Shown in pieces: positions 21,661-34,829 of a stretch of DNA of 64,000 bases. Position 1 is the stretch's first letter. Every line of letters starts with the position of its first letter. The notes beneath the pieces were generated by a model that was given only the letters and a program-made list of their open reading frames with translations, did not search any database and had not been told where the DNA came from. Made by a program: the position numbers and the translations under genes. This DNA is from Cyathus striatus (Eukaryota > Basidiomycota > Agaricomycetes > Agaricales > Nidulariaceae), in contig JAOVFP010000014.1 in assembly GCA_025738555.1 (NCBI GenBank), positions 3,348,001 to 3,412,000 on the forward strand, in the 5' to 3' direction.

Positions 21661-22914
21661 AGGCAACTAATCTATTTGAACTACATAGTGTATATAGGCT
21701 TTATACTTAGAAGACCATTATGACAATTACTATTCACCATATACAACCACTTCTTTTGCTTTGATTGAAACAATTATCACAAAATATACATAGAATAAAA
21801 GCATGTAATATATTATATAAACTACAACAAACTAGTGATGCCTACAACAAAATTACAAAATGACACTCCCAAGCTCCCAACTTAATAAATGACTTACACT
21901 ATCATGCACTCAACACCTAACCTTCAATCCCAGACAGCCCTCAGATTCTTCTGCTCACTATGTACTATGACTCAGAAAAGCATAGCATGGTCTCATCTAA
22001 TCATGTGAGATATCCATCTTGAGAACATTCTATAATTATACCAGGTAGCAATATCAGTCACACAATCAAGTACAATGGCACAAGGCACTCACCACAAACC
22101 CCCAAGTGACCCTCAGCCTACACAACACTGACACCCTCCAAGCATGTGAGACATGCATCCTGAGACCACACAACTGAGCACAACAACACGATTGACCCAT
22201 AATAAACCTGAGTGACCCCCAGCCTGCAAGCAAAAGCAGAATTCACCAATGTTGGTGAGAGGTAAGAGGAAGGAAGAGTAAGGAAGAAAGGGACATGCAT
22301 GAAAAAAATTTCAAGCAAACCCAGAGCAGAGATCCATTGTATCATGTGAGTAATACACAACTTAGCAATTGGCTGGAAACATCGACTAGCAAGTGCATGT
22401 GCAGCTGAGCACACTGCTGCACACCCACTCAGCCCCCTCTTCATTTGCTCCCCCCACTCATCATAGTCACATTAATATCCATGCTGATTTTAGTCATAAA
22501 ATTCTTCATTTCATGTTACATTACTCAGTGCAGTATATATTATAAGTTAGAATAGGTAATTGTCAAGGGATTCAAAGATGTAATATGTAAATTAGGCCTG
22601 TTCATATTGAAATTATCAAATAATAGTACTTCTGCATCATTACAAACATGATATATGGCATTAGAGAAAAAGAATTTAAAGAACTTATATAGTTTACATT
22701 ATACCACACATCATGTACAAAGGTATATGTCATTGGTTGTCTAATGTATATGAATCTATACATCCTTCACTCTTCCATCTGTAGCCTATAATGTTCTACC
22801 AAGCAGTTCAGTGTCTGTATGTTACACTACACATCTTTCCTAAAGTAGACTGCCAAACTAGTTAAATAAAGCCAATATGAAATCAATAAGTGTACCCATG
22901 AATCGGCTGGGAAC

Positions 22915-23796
22915 TGATGTGCCTAATTTATGATTTGTATTTAAATACTACTAATATATTATGTAATACTCAAATAATCATTGCAAATCACAGGCTTTAA
23001 GTTCAAGGGACAGATAACACAGATAATGTATAAACTAGTATAAAGGAAGTAAACTATAGATTTCAAAACCTTTCTAATATGAAATTACTTGGTTCAAGTG
23101 CTGTTCAGATTCATTTCTATTCCAATATATTACACTCCTAGAGTGGAAGAAGCCTAGGATTTCTCCTGGGATTGCTTGCTTTATCTCCTCATTCCTGTCC
23201 TCCTTATATATCTTTTTACAAATAAAACTGTACAGTACCTATATATGGAAAGGAACTACTCTAGACTACTTTATTTGACGACATAATGATATTTCTAACA
23301 TATTGACCATGCAGGAGCAACCATACATGTGGAATTCCATGTGGTAGATCAAACAGCAGGATAATTTCGGAGTACAAGTACGAAGTCACATGACTCGTTC
23401 CGGACTACAATTGCCACAGTAACCGGTTCGGAGATAATGGTTCTAATGCCTCGCATTTGATCATGTGACAGGAATGCGGAACACATTCCTTAGCTAACTT
23501 TCAATCAAGTACTGGGTGCATGTACATAGTCTTTTGGACTCTAGTAATTAGATAACACACATCTTGCATTATTCCTTTAGTATATATCAAATAGATATTT
23601 CTGCTGGCAGTGCAGGACTCAACTCCAGCTCTCAGATGTCCCATTCCCTTAGTAATGTATTCAAAATAGAACACTTTGATTGGCAATCCAGGACTCACCC
23701 CAACCCTTGTACTTGTGATGTGCATTACTAATACTGAGTTCTAATATTATATGACAAATAGAGAGATTTAACTGTTAAATATTTTAAGGTGTATCA
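22915..23796 (-). repeat. Solo LTR (882 bp) with 4-bp target duplication
   Basis: The element starts TGATGTGCC and ends GGTGTATCA on the plus strand. GAAC flanks it at 22911-22914 and 23797-23800. It is an inverted, strongly similar copy of 29772-30655. It retains some CpG but less than its partner, so it is probably older. It sits between two fragments of a broken gene family. Confidence 0.83.
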
Positions 23797-23819
23797 GAAC
23801 TCTGGGCTTTAATTAAGTG

Positions 23820-24522
23820 TGTGGTGTTCAAATGCCAATCCATTGGCTTATACATTTCCTGGGCTGTCTGAGTTAATGCTGCTGAAGTTTTGAATGTTAT
23901 CTGAAAGCTCTATGGGAGTGAACCCTTCAGGAGTGGAGTCACCATTTATTTTGTGGTTGGAGGGAAGACAGATATTGAACAAGAAATAAAAGTGTCCCTC
24001 ATTAGTAATGATACCAACATCACCAATCTAACTACCTGTTTTCAGATATATGTCAGGAAGAGTAGGGTGGCATTGGGTACCACATAGGAAACCCTTGTCA
24101 TTTGGTAAATAGAAGACATGTGTAAACTTCATTTTCACATTTCATGCTTTCCTCATTGATAACTTCCTGCTGTTGGTTCATCTAAATAGATCTGATTTAA
24201 AGACACAATCATATGCTAAATGCTGATTGAAAGAAACTCACATTCTGGCTTAACAGAGAATATGTTCTATCATGTTCTGAGACAGTGTTAGGTGTTCCAA
24301 CCCAAGAAAACAGTGCCAGTTAGCTTACTTACCTGATGATGAAACATGGTTAACCTCATGAATCATATTTCCAGCAATATTGTATATGTGACTTTGACTA
24401 ATGCCAACTCCACTTGCTCCTGAAAAAGAGGACATTTGCATTGGACTGGCATTGGTGCTATGATGTGGATGGTGTTGTTCCAGAGTTATTTGTGGGTGCA
24501 ACAGATTTGAGACAGCAGACAT
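23820..24522 (-). pseudogene. Decayed basidiomycete gene: motif exon plus 'F-N-I-C-L-P' domain
   Basis: The first exon runs from ATG 24522 to a GTAAGTAAG donor at about 24332. It contains S-F-S-G-A-S-G-V-G-I-S-Q-S-H-I, resembling the F-x-x-A-x-x-(F/V)-x-I motif of the NACHT and dsRNA-binding proteins in this window. Further on the minus strand (about 24150-23820) the sequence reads Y-L-P-N-D-K-G, I-G-D-V-G-I-I-T and F-L-F-N-I-C-L-P-S-N-H-K-I-N, blocks I associate with an uncharacterised agaricomycete family. An in-frame stop lies just before I-G-D-V-G. The LTR at 22915-23796 then interrupts it. Confidence 0.5.
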
Positions 24523-24529
24523 GCTAAAT

Positions 24530-25284
24530 CAGTTACAAGGGTACAATAGGAAATATAACAAGCACAAGGCAAAGAGCCAGTAGGCCCAATAGAAAGGATC
24601 ACAATGGAAACCAGATAGGCATAGCTGTATGTGGTAGTAGGGGTGTCTTTTGCATGAGCCAACATGCATCTGACATCAATGAATCAATATAATCACCAAG
24701 GTCTAGGTCTCATGTTCATAAGTAGGTAGTGCTGCCACAGAGTGCAGTAAAGTGGCAGTGAAGTGCTGTGAAATGCTGTGAAGCAATGTCACTAATAGGT
24801 CACTTAGTAGGTGCTCCCCAGGTGCTAATCATGGAAAGCAATATTTTGGTGGACTTTGGGCACACCATTGTATTTTTCAATGCAATAAACCACATTTGGT
24901 AGCACATAAGTAATAAGTAGTTATATACATTACAGTCAAGTGTAAAATATTAAGTATCTCTATAACTACAGGATATTTATTCATTTAATAGTTCAATCAA
25001 CCTATCAATTTGTCCTTTGCATAGCAAATTGATGTCTGACATTTGAAAGTATGGTGGATTCAGTCTGATGTTGAGAGCATCAAGATGCATTCAAGAGAAT
25101 AGTTGAATGTGAGACACACTTGATGGGCAAGTCACATGATGATATGTGAACACATCAAAATGTCCATTCTACTTATGTTCCATTCCCTAGAAGGGTTTTC
25201 CCCAGGCATGTTTTTATTATTTTCACTGTGAATCATAACCTAGTGAATGTAAATATTGAAGGATGAATAACAATGTATTGAGTG
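24530..25284. other. Non-coding repeat-compartment DNA
   Basis: AT-rich and CpG-poor; no gene, promoter or repeat structure that I can support. Confidence 0.5.
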
Positions 25285-28200
25285 GTGTCAGCCAAAATTA
25301 TCATTAAACCTCTGGCTTATATGAGTGCAGTATTTATTATATGCATGAGCAGGATTATTCATAAGTACTCATTGCCTATAATACTATTATGTGTACTATT
25401 GTTACACATACTCATATGTACTCATTACTTCATGTTCTCATTATTAGTATGCTACTATTACTATTATGAGTGCTCATAAGTACTCATTACTTCATGTTTC
25501 TCATTATTAGTGTACTACTATTACTATTATGAATGCTCATAAGTACTCATTACTGGAAGTTTCTCATTGTTATATTGAATATCAGTATGGATAGTTAGGT
25601 GATCATAAACAATCATTGATTTTTCTAATTGAATATTTCTATTGTATGGTGGTTAGGCAATCATAAACAATCATTAATCTGTACTAATTGAATATTGCTA
25701 TTGTATGAATGGCTAGATGATCATAAGTGATCATTGAGGGTTTCAAGAGTATATTTACCTACTATTACTAGATGTATGGTGATCATAAGTGATCATTGAG
25801 TATTTCAAGAGTATATTTATCTACTATTACTAAATCTAATAGTGATTATAAGTGATCATTGAATATTGCAAGGGTATATTAGTATATTATTAATACTAGT
25901 GAATTCACAGCATCACATTTGTCACATTCCTCCCACACATTGCATTTGTCACATTCCTCCCACACATTGCATTTATCACATTCCTCCCACGCGTCACATA
26001 TGTCACATATATTCCCGCGCTTCACATTTGTCACATTCCTCCCACACGTCACATATATCACACATATTCTCTTCCTGCGCATTACATTTGTCACATTCCT
26101 CCCACACGTCACATTGTCACGTTCTTCTCACACATCACATATGTCACATATATTTCTGTGCTTCACATATGTCATGCTATTTATGCACATCACACTTTTG
26201 GTAGGTGTTACTGGTCACATATGTCAGATTCTAACTGGACATCACATAGGTCATGCTATTCATGCATGTCACATTTTTAATGGATGTCACCTGTCACATA
26301 TGTCACATTATTCCCATGCATTATGTATGTGATGTTTTCAATATGTGTCACTTGTCACATTGTCACACATTTTGTATCCCAGGAATCAGAGCACTCAGTG
26401 ACAGTGTTGGAAGGGTCAGTCAATGGAGGTCAATATATTCCACACCTTGTGCATGACTCAAGAAATATAAGGCTGAGGTGTTTCACCTTTTCCATTGATA
26501 ATCAGTGGCTGACCAGTTTACTGTTGATCACTGACTTATACTCTTTTGACTGACAGGGTCTGACCCAGTCATTGAAAATGCTGCAGTGACACTACAATTA
26601 ACTGTTAGTTCATTACTTAGGAATGTAATTTGGCCTTTGATGTTAACAACTTATTTAAATTTGAAAATCATGTCAAAAGAAGGAAATTCAGCAATAACAG
26701 TTGTATGGACCACTTACTTCCTGATAGTGAGACTGCCACCAAGTCCATTCATATGTACAAGCATATACAACAGTTTAGACTTCGACTTTGTCATATGACT
26801 TATGAGTGTAGTGACAAGTCACATGACACATATTATCACAAGACCAGAAGACATCACAAGACCAGCTTGAATCATAACATTTTTATACTTAAAAATGGAT
26901 GCAAATACTAAAAGAACTATATAACATATGTCAGAAATGTGAACACATATGGTAGTGTAGAAGTGAATTGTGACACAATATTACTGGGAGTAAAGATAGT
27001 TTTCATTATCTCTTTATATCATTAAAACAAAGAAACTGTGAAGTAGACATGTAGAGTAAATTTGTTGAAGACATTTGTTTAGCCAATGCTTGATGCAAGA
27101 ATCACAATCACCTAATGACTGAGATGTGTAAGTTTGATGTGGAATCACATATTTCACTAATCTTTCACATTTTTTATTCTTCTGTGGTTCTATATCACTG
27201 TTCTTTTCAATAGAAAAATGTTCACTGCCATCATATCACATCTCAAGTTCTGATTGTAAAATATCTCATACCATTTAATTTCCAAATTTTTCATAATTAG
27301 TCAATAGACCTACATATACATGCTACATTTCAATTATAGTTTCTTATTATTGTTACACTTCCACAATTTTCTAATTGTCTTATCCCATGTAATGACCATC
27401 AATTCTACAAAAACATATTTGTTTTCTTTGTTTTAATAAGTTACTCTGCACATTTGGATACTTTGCTTCTGTAACAATTTGAACAATGGAATGGATATAT
27501 ATGTAGCCACACACATGTGATCAACTTCTGTCCCTTTAGCTGTTAAGTCTTCAGTACCTCATAATCATAATTCCCCTTCTCATTGTGCCTTCAGAGTCCA
27601 AAAGTGTGAGCAAATGTAAAAAGCAATAATAAGTACACATACTTGCTGTTATATCATATATCTGATGAATAAAACTTGAGATATTTTACATGTGATAACA
27701 GGTCTAAAATGGAATAGATAGCATAACATTTGCAGAAATCTTGTGTTGCAACCTGAAATATGTGACAAGTATGAAAACATGTGAAACACCTCAAAAACAC
27801 CTCAATGACATGACCAATGTGACATGCATAAAAACCATGACACATTGGTAAAGCATGACAATCATGACAAATGTGTCATGCGTGTGAATAGCATGACCTA
27901 TGTGATGTGCGGGTAGAATCTGACATATGTGACCAGTAATACCTACCAAAAGCATGATGCACATAAATAGTGTGATAAATGTGAAGCGCGGGAATGTGTG
28001 TGACATATGTGACATGCGGGAAAAATGTGACATATGTGAAGCGCAGGAATATATGTGGCATATGTGACGTGTGAGAAGAACGTGACAATGTGACGTGTGG
28101 GAGGAATGTGACAAATGTAATGTGCAGGAAGATGTGTGACATATGTAATGCATGGGAGGGCATGACAAATGTGAAGTGCAGGAATATGTGTGATATATGT

Positions 28201-28863
28201 GATGCATGGGAGGAATGTGACAAATGTGAAGCGTGGGAATATATGTGACATATGTGACGCATGGGAAGAATGTGACAAATGCAATGTGTGGGAGGAATGT
28301 GACAAATGTGATGCTGTGAATTCACTAGTATTAATAATATACTAATATACCCTTGCAATATTCAATGATCACTTATAATCACTATTAGATTTAGTAATAG
28401 TAGATAAATATACTCTTGAAATATTCAATGATCACTTATGATCACCATACATCTAGTAATAGTAGGTAAATATACTCTTGAAACCCTCAATGATCACTTA
28501 TGATCATCTAGCCATTCATACAATAGCAATATTCAATTAGTACAGATTAATGATTGTTTATGATTGCCTAACCACCATACAATAGAAATATTCAATTAGA
28601 AAAATCAATGATTGTTTATGATCACCTAACTATCCATACTAATATTCAATATAACAATAAGAAACTTCCAGTAATGAGTACTTATGAGCACTCATAATAG
28701 TAATAGTAGTACACTAATAATGAGAAACATGAAGTAATGAGTACTTATGAGCACTCATAATAGTATTATAGGCAATGAGTACTTATGAATAATCCTGCTC
28801 ATGCATATAATAAATACTGCACTCATATAAGCCAGAGGTTTAATGATAATCATTGGCTGACAC
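25285..28863. mobile_element. Foldback element with ~1-kb terminal inverted repeats
   Basis: GTGTCAGCC at 25285 and GGCTGACAC ending 28863 open two arms (about 25285-26280 and 27800-28863) that match in inverted orientation, at high identity over the outer ~600 bp and with repeat-unit gains and losses further in. The inner arms are tandem 24-30-bp units built on GTCACAT and CATATGTCACAT. The 1.5-kb centre (26370-27780) has no intact gene; a minus-strand stretch near 27200-27020 is open for about 60 codons without a recognisable domain. No clear target duplication is visible. Confidence 0.78.
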
Positions 28864-29771
28864 TAATGATGTATTATCATTTAATGTTTGAGCTCCCTTT
28901 GATGAGTAAGTCTACATAACTATTTTTCCCTGCAAGCATTTGATATGACTAACTTTTAGTAGTACTTTATTACATTAACAGTAGCACTACTAATATAAAA
29001 TAGATAATTAGGTTAGTTATATTTAGTATGAAGGGTGTGCAGGTTTTCAGTATTAAAATGGAACAAGTTAACAATTGCAATTGGCTTTCAGAGACTGGTT
29101 CATGTGATTTCAATTGCAGTTTTACAGTTAAAAACTCAGTCAAGTAATATTCAATTCAACTAATAGCACTCAGTACTTCAAATACTAGTCAAAGACTCCA
29201 AATACTAATTTCTGAACATTACTCTACTTTGAGAACAGAAGACAGCTCATGCAGTACTTGCTTTACTTCTTCTACTATCTCTAAATTAGATACTAAAATC
29301 CTATCTATGTTATTTGTACTGGTAATAGTGTATAGTAGATGTGAATAGATTGCATATACAATTTCTAAGACTGTTCATATGTTCTCTAAGGTGTGGAGAA
29401 CCCTCCATAAAGTTACACCCTGTTTCAGAAGGGCCTCAAATGCTGTGGCATTGGTACTAGCATGGTACATGTGCTAAAATGTGTAGTTACAAGGAATTTT
29501 GGAGTTTAACAGCTCTTTGTGATGCACATCAATAGTGCATGATGGCATTATGTACAATACTTGGTGGTTTCATGTGCCATTGTCCATGTGGTTATGCATA
29601 TATACATAGTGCAAGACTGTAGGTTCTGATGCCAGCATTATGTGACAAGTTTCCTAAAATTACAGACAGAGCAATGCTGGCCCATGTAGCCTGGTTATGA
29701 TGTATTCTGGAGAATTGCATAAGCCCACACATGATGTGTTGGACTTCATGCTGAAGCACCATTCAAGGTGT

Positions 29772-30655
29772 TGATACGCCTTAAAACTATTTAATGGTTA
29801 AATCTCCCTATTTGTCATATAATATTAGCACTCAGTATTAGTAATGCACATCATGAGTACAAGGGTTGGGACGAGTCCCAAGTTGCCAATCAAAGTGTTC
29901 TATTTTGAATACATTACTAAGGGAATGGGACATCTGAGAGCTGGGGTTGAGTCCTGCACTGCCAGCAGAAATATCTAATTGATATATACTAAAGGAAATA
30001 CAACCAGATGTGTGTTATCTAATTACTAGAGTCCAAAAGACTATGTACATGCACCCAGTACTTGATTGAAACTTAGCTAAGGAACGCGTTCCGCATTCCT
30101 GTCACGTGATCAAACGCGAGGCGTTAGAACCGTTATCTCCGAACCGGTTATTGCGGTTACGCATAGACCGGAGCAAGTCATGTGACTTCGTACTTGTACT
30201 CCGAAATTATCCCGCTGTTTGATCTACCACATGGAATTCCACATGTATTGTTGCTCCCGCATGGTCAATATGTTGGAAACAACATTATGTCGTCATATAA
30301 AGTACTCTAGAGTAGTTCCTTTCCATATATAGGTACTGTACAGTTTTATTTGTAAAAGATATATAAGGAGGACAGGAAGGAGGAGGAAAAGTAAGCAATC
30401 CCAGGAGAAATCCTAGGCTTCTTCCACTCTAGGAGTGTAATAAATTGGAATAGCAACGAATCTGAACAGTACTTGAACCGAGTAATTTCGTATTAGAAAG
30501 AATATTTAATCTATAGTTTCCTACCTTTATACTAGTTTATACATTATCTGTGTTTTCTCTCCCTTGAACTTAAAGCCTGTGGTTTGCGATGATTATTTGA
30601 GTATTACAATATATATTAGTACTATTTAAATACAAATCACAAATTCGGCGCATCA
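29772..30655 (+). repeat. Solo LTR (884 bp) with 4-bp target duplication
   Basis: It begins TGATACGCC and ends GGCGCATCA, a terminal inverted repeat. GTGT flanks it at 29768-29771 and 30656-30659. A TATATA-type promoter word lies near 30325 and another near 30359. It keeps many CpG sites that are TpG or CpA in the inverted copy at 22915-23796. Confidence 0.83.
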
Positions 30656-31555
30656 GTGTATGAGAGTAATACAGCGGCTTCATCATAGAATAATAATAAA
30701 ATAAGTAGCTTTGTGGCTACCATGAAAATAGTGTAATATATTAAAATAAATGCAAGGGACCAAAGCCATATGATATATTTTTCAATAACCTTGGTTTGTA
30801 TCAGTGAGATACTTTGGCTGGTGCCATGGGCCTCAATTGCAGCCCTTGTACTTGTCCCTTAGTAAGGTATCTTGTAGAAGATACTATAGTTGGCAATTCT
30901 GGACTCATTCCAACTCTTGTACTCATGGGGCAGCCCTTGCACAGGCTTTAATATGAATATTTGAATAAATGCAATAATAATCGAAAAATAACTCTATTCT
31001 AAAAGCCAGCATATCATATTGATGGTATGATGGTAAATGATGCCATTACCACTCAAGTTGGGAGTCCATACTGATATGCTAGTAAATAAAAATGACATAC
31101 TTTAATGTAATTTTTCTCATTCTGAATTCATGGAACTTCCACCTGAGCACATGAGTAGGACATGGCAGGGAGGGGCTGAGTTCCTATGCTGCTTCCCATA
31201 AATCACTAAGGGATTAAAAACAAATAAACCTAATAAAAAACTATAAAACTCCACCTCAGTAGGGATTTAAAACATTTTAAACAAATACATACCACTTTCT
31301 TTCACACCAAAGTCATTTTGCACTTGCTAGCACCATTTAAAACCCCACTATTCATTATGATGAAGTCTTAGAGCTGCAGAACCACCACAAATGCACAGTG
31401 TTGAACTCAGAATCCAGAATCCTAGAAGAAGCCCAGACCATGAGAACCTGAGCAAAGCTATTCAGACAGTGCACTAGCTATGCATGAAATGAAGCTGATA
31501 AGAATGTGTGTAGACCATGTGCAGACCATGAGGAAAGTACCCTAGCAGTAAGAAT
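30656..31555. other. Non-coding repeat-compartment DNA
   Basis: No gene seen. Words such as GCCCTTGTACTTG near 30842 resemble part of the adjacent LTR family and probably mark older related fragments. Confidence 0.45.
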
Positions 31556-31850
31556 CAAGAGTTGGACCATACTCTGCCCAACTTTGTGTCAATTCTGCCC
31601 AACTTTTTTGACTTGCCACAACTCTTTGGATTCATCAACACCCAACTTTTTGACTGGCTGCAAATTTTTCCAAATCATATTAAATTTTACACACATTTTC
31701 AAAGGTTTTTTATATATTGTACAGAGAGTAGTGAATGTAGCAGAAGTTCTAAGCATATATATATTGAAGACAATAATAAAACAATACATCACAAAATAGC
31801 TTATACTTAAGGTAAATAAAGTGACCAGGACATTTAACACATATAAAGAG
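31556..31850 (+). repeat. Dispersed repeat, inverted partner of 34480-34825
   Basis: Contains ACCATACTCTGCCCAACTTT and ends TGACCAGGACATTTAACAC; both recur inverted near 34790 and 34485. Non-coding. Confidence 0.65.
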
Positions 31851-31870
31851 CAGTGGATGCAAAGACACAA

Positions 31871-33470
31871 ATAGTGCTCAGAAAGTCAATGGTTCATTCT
31901 CTCACACCAAACTCTTGTGAGTACAACAGGTGGGACAGTTGGTATGTGAAATTATGGATACTGAAATGTCATGCAAGGCACACATAGGAGGGCAATAGCA
32001 ATGATAGGAGGGATAGGGCAGAGAAGATTAATTCAGTGCTTTAGTTGTTGCGGTGAGGAGCTCACAGTATCAAAGGTAATAGCAAGATGACAGATCAGTA
32101 CCTTCTCAATACACCTTATGGGCATAGGGGAAATGCAAGAGTTCACACTGCCTGAATGTAAATTCCCTTCCTGCAACCTAATGGAGGAAAGGAATGAAGA
32201 AACTTTGGTTGAAGGTGAGCTGTCTGCTTTGAGCCAGCACAGAATTACATACCCAATGTACCATCTGAACTCCCAATGAACTCTACCACCCCTGTGGCCA
32301 TCAAACCAAAGCTTCAAGCTTTATCATCCATACTACAAGGTTGGAATAGAGATGATGAGAGCACTATGAATAATCTCAGCCTTATATCTTGAGTACAAAA
32401 CTAAGAACACACTTAACCAGACACCCTCACTCACTGACTTTGGTGGTAAAGGCCCCTGCACAACACATATGGACATAGGCATGAGTTTAGATAAACTTTA
32501 GCAAGTGCTGTTAGGGTCTTGGATGGCTGGAAGTGTGTGAGGGGCAAGTGAGGACTATAGGGATCAAGCTGAGGGAGGTGCTTGTAGCTGACTGAAGAGA
32601 GTTCTCTCAAAGCAATGTTACAGTGACAGTAACATGTTGACAGCTGCCATGCATGGGATATCAACAAATGTACACATGATGTATTTGTATTGATCTATGT
32701 ATATGTTTGTTGGTACTGTTTGGCAGGAGCTTCTACTGCCAGCATGGCTGTGACATTGACACTCAGGCTATGTGTTACACTGCTTCCAACCTACTCCCCT
32801 TTGCTTCCTCCTGTTTGTACCTATTGCTCCCTTTGACCATGTATCCCAGCCAAGGCACAGACAGGTGAATAGGCTAGGATGAGATACTGAGTATATCACA
32901 GTGCATGTGATATCCTTCCATTTCTGCTCTGTAACTTGATTTACTGATCTTTCCTATTATATGATTCAATCTACAGATGATGATGAATGGCCTTTTTCTC
33001 CCATACTTTGGCCTTTGCACTGCTAGTGCATAGAGTGTGAAGTAGTAAGGCCCAAGCAATTAGTAGTGGGATATCATTCTCAAGGTATGTGATTATTATA
33101 AATGTGCTCACCCTTGGTTTATTTTGTCACCTCTCTTAAGCTTCATCCCCTCCTCCACCCTTCTGTTTACCATTACCATTTATTTTACCCATTCCTTTCA
33201 CCTTTCTTCTTTTACCATCTTTGCATTCATATCCCCTATTCCCTTGTCATCCTTTTTCACTTTCCTCTTTCACCTATTCTCCATATCCTCTCCACCACAA
33301 GTGCTAACCTCCTATCATAGAGCATGCACAACCCTCCATTACAATACAGCCACTTCATCAACAACTCAGCTGACTTCAACCACCTCAAGGCTCAAGCAAT
33401 TCATGTAGAAGAACTAGTGCTAGTTTTATGTAATTGGGAGGGAAGTTATTGTCATGCTCTGAAGTGCCTG
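31871..33470. other. No gene supported
   Basis: AT-rich, CpG-poor. Short open frames (for example 32317-32033 minus) have no recognisable domain, intron pattern or conserved motif. Confidence 0.45.
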
Positions 33471-33473
33471 CAA

Positions 33474-34296
33474 CACAACAGGCAAGGGTGACATATTCTA
33501 CCACTATTCTGGGGGGGAATATTTAAAATAGTTTGTATCTATTTAGCTGTGTGATATTTTAAATCTTATAGTAGTATTCTCTTGTTATATATAACCTAGA
33601 TATTCAAAATCTTCATTAGCTAATTTCCTATTAAAATGCTGTATAAAATTTTAAGTATTCAACATATATATAAAAGTTTTTTCAGAAACCACTACTTTAA
33701 ATTTTGTGAGGGAAAGTATTCTCAAAATGTTCTTAAATTATTTTACTTATTCAGTCTATAATAAATAAATTTCTTATATATATTCATTAGCCAAATACAT
33801 TGAAAATATTCACAAACTATTCTTTAGAAATGAATAATATTATGACAATAATTAACAAATTTCTTGCATATATTCTTCAGCCAAATATACTGAAAATATT
33901 CACTAACTGTTCTTTAAAAATGAATAATATTATGACAAAATTTTGCGGATTACAGGTTGTGAAATATAAAATATTCTGCCCCTTGATATCTCTAAAATAT
34001 GTCCGGAATATTTTAAATAAACAGAAGGATTTTTGTGAATACTTCTCCTCACAATATTCAAAGTAGTTGTCCCTCAAATATCTATTATATATACACTGAA
34101 TACTTGAAATTTTATACAGTATTTTAATTGAAAACTGGTTACTGTAAATTTAAAATATTTTAGATTATATATGACAACAGAATACTGCTATAAGACTTAA
34201 AATATCACACTGCAAAATAAGTACAAAATAAGTACAAACTATTTCAAATATTCCCCTCCAGAATAGTGATAGAATATGTCACCCTTGCCTGTTGTG
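33474..34296. mobile_element. MITE-like element with long terminal inverted repeats
   Basis: CACAACAGGCAAGGGTGACA at 33474 matches the inverted right end (34296). Similarity between the arms extends, with gaps, for over 150 bp. The middle carries two copies of an about 86-bp unit (AATTTCTTRYATATATTC, near 33768 and 33854). No coding. It lies between the two inverted repeats at 31556 and 34480. Confidence 0.72.
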
Positions 34297-34479
34297 CAAG
34301 TGCTTTTCCCCTTACACCTCAGGATTCCAGTGGAGGGGAGGGGAAGCAGCCAGACCAAGGAAGCAGGGTGGAAGTATGTCATTGCATTTTCATCTTACTC
34401 CTGTTGTTGATTGGTGTCTCATTGTTGAAAACTGTTGTAGATTTTGTTGTGAAGGTTAGGGTGTTAGCATAGCCCTCTC

Positions 34480-34825
34480 TATATGTGTTAAATGTCCTGG
34501 TCACATTCTTTACCTTAAGCACTGTATATTATTTTAAGTTGTATTATTTATTGTTGTCATCAATATATGTATGTTTAGAACTTCTACTGTATTCCCTACT
34601 CTCTGCACAATATGTAAAAAACCATTGAAAATTTGTGTATAATTTGATAAGATCCGAAAAAAATATTGCACTTTGGTTGTGCTTGTAAAAAGAAAGTTGC
34701 AGGCAGTTGAAAAGTTGGGCAATGATGAACCCAAAGAGTTGCAGCAAGTTGAAAAGGCTGAGTGGAATTGACAAAAAGTCAGGCAGAGTATGGTCCCGAA
34801 AAAGTTGGGGGGGGGGGATCAAAAG
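34480..34825 (-). repeat. Dispersed repeat, inverted partner of 31556-31850
   Basis: Inverted copy of the 31556 repeat with about 50 bp of extra internal sequence and a poly-G run near 34808. Non-coding. Confidence 0.65.
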
Positions 34826-34829
34826 AGTT

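Noticed and set aside
25905..26370. CRISPR-like array (repeated GTCACATTCCTCCCACAC)
   Set aside because: Units vary in length and sequence, there are no unique spacers, the genome is eukaryotic, and the same array is mirrored in the other arm of a foldback element.
22911..30659. One giant 7.7-kb inverted duplication (LTRs plus foldback arms)
   Set aside because: The DNA between LTR and arm differs on the two sides (1488 versus 908 bp, no similarity), and each LTR has its own target duplication, so they are independent insertions.
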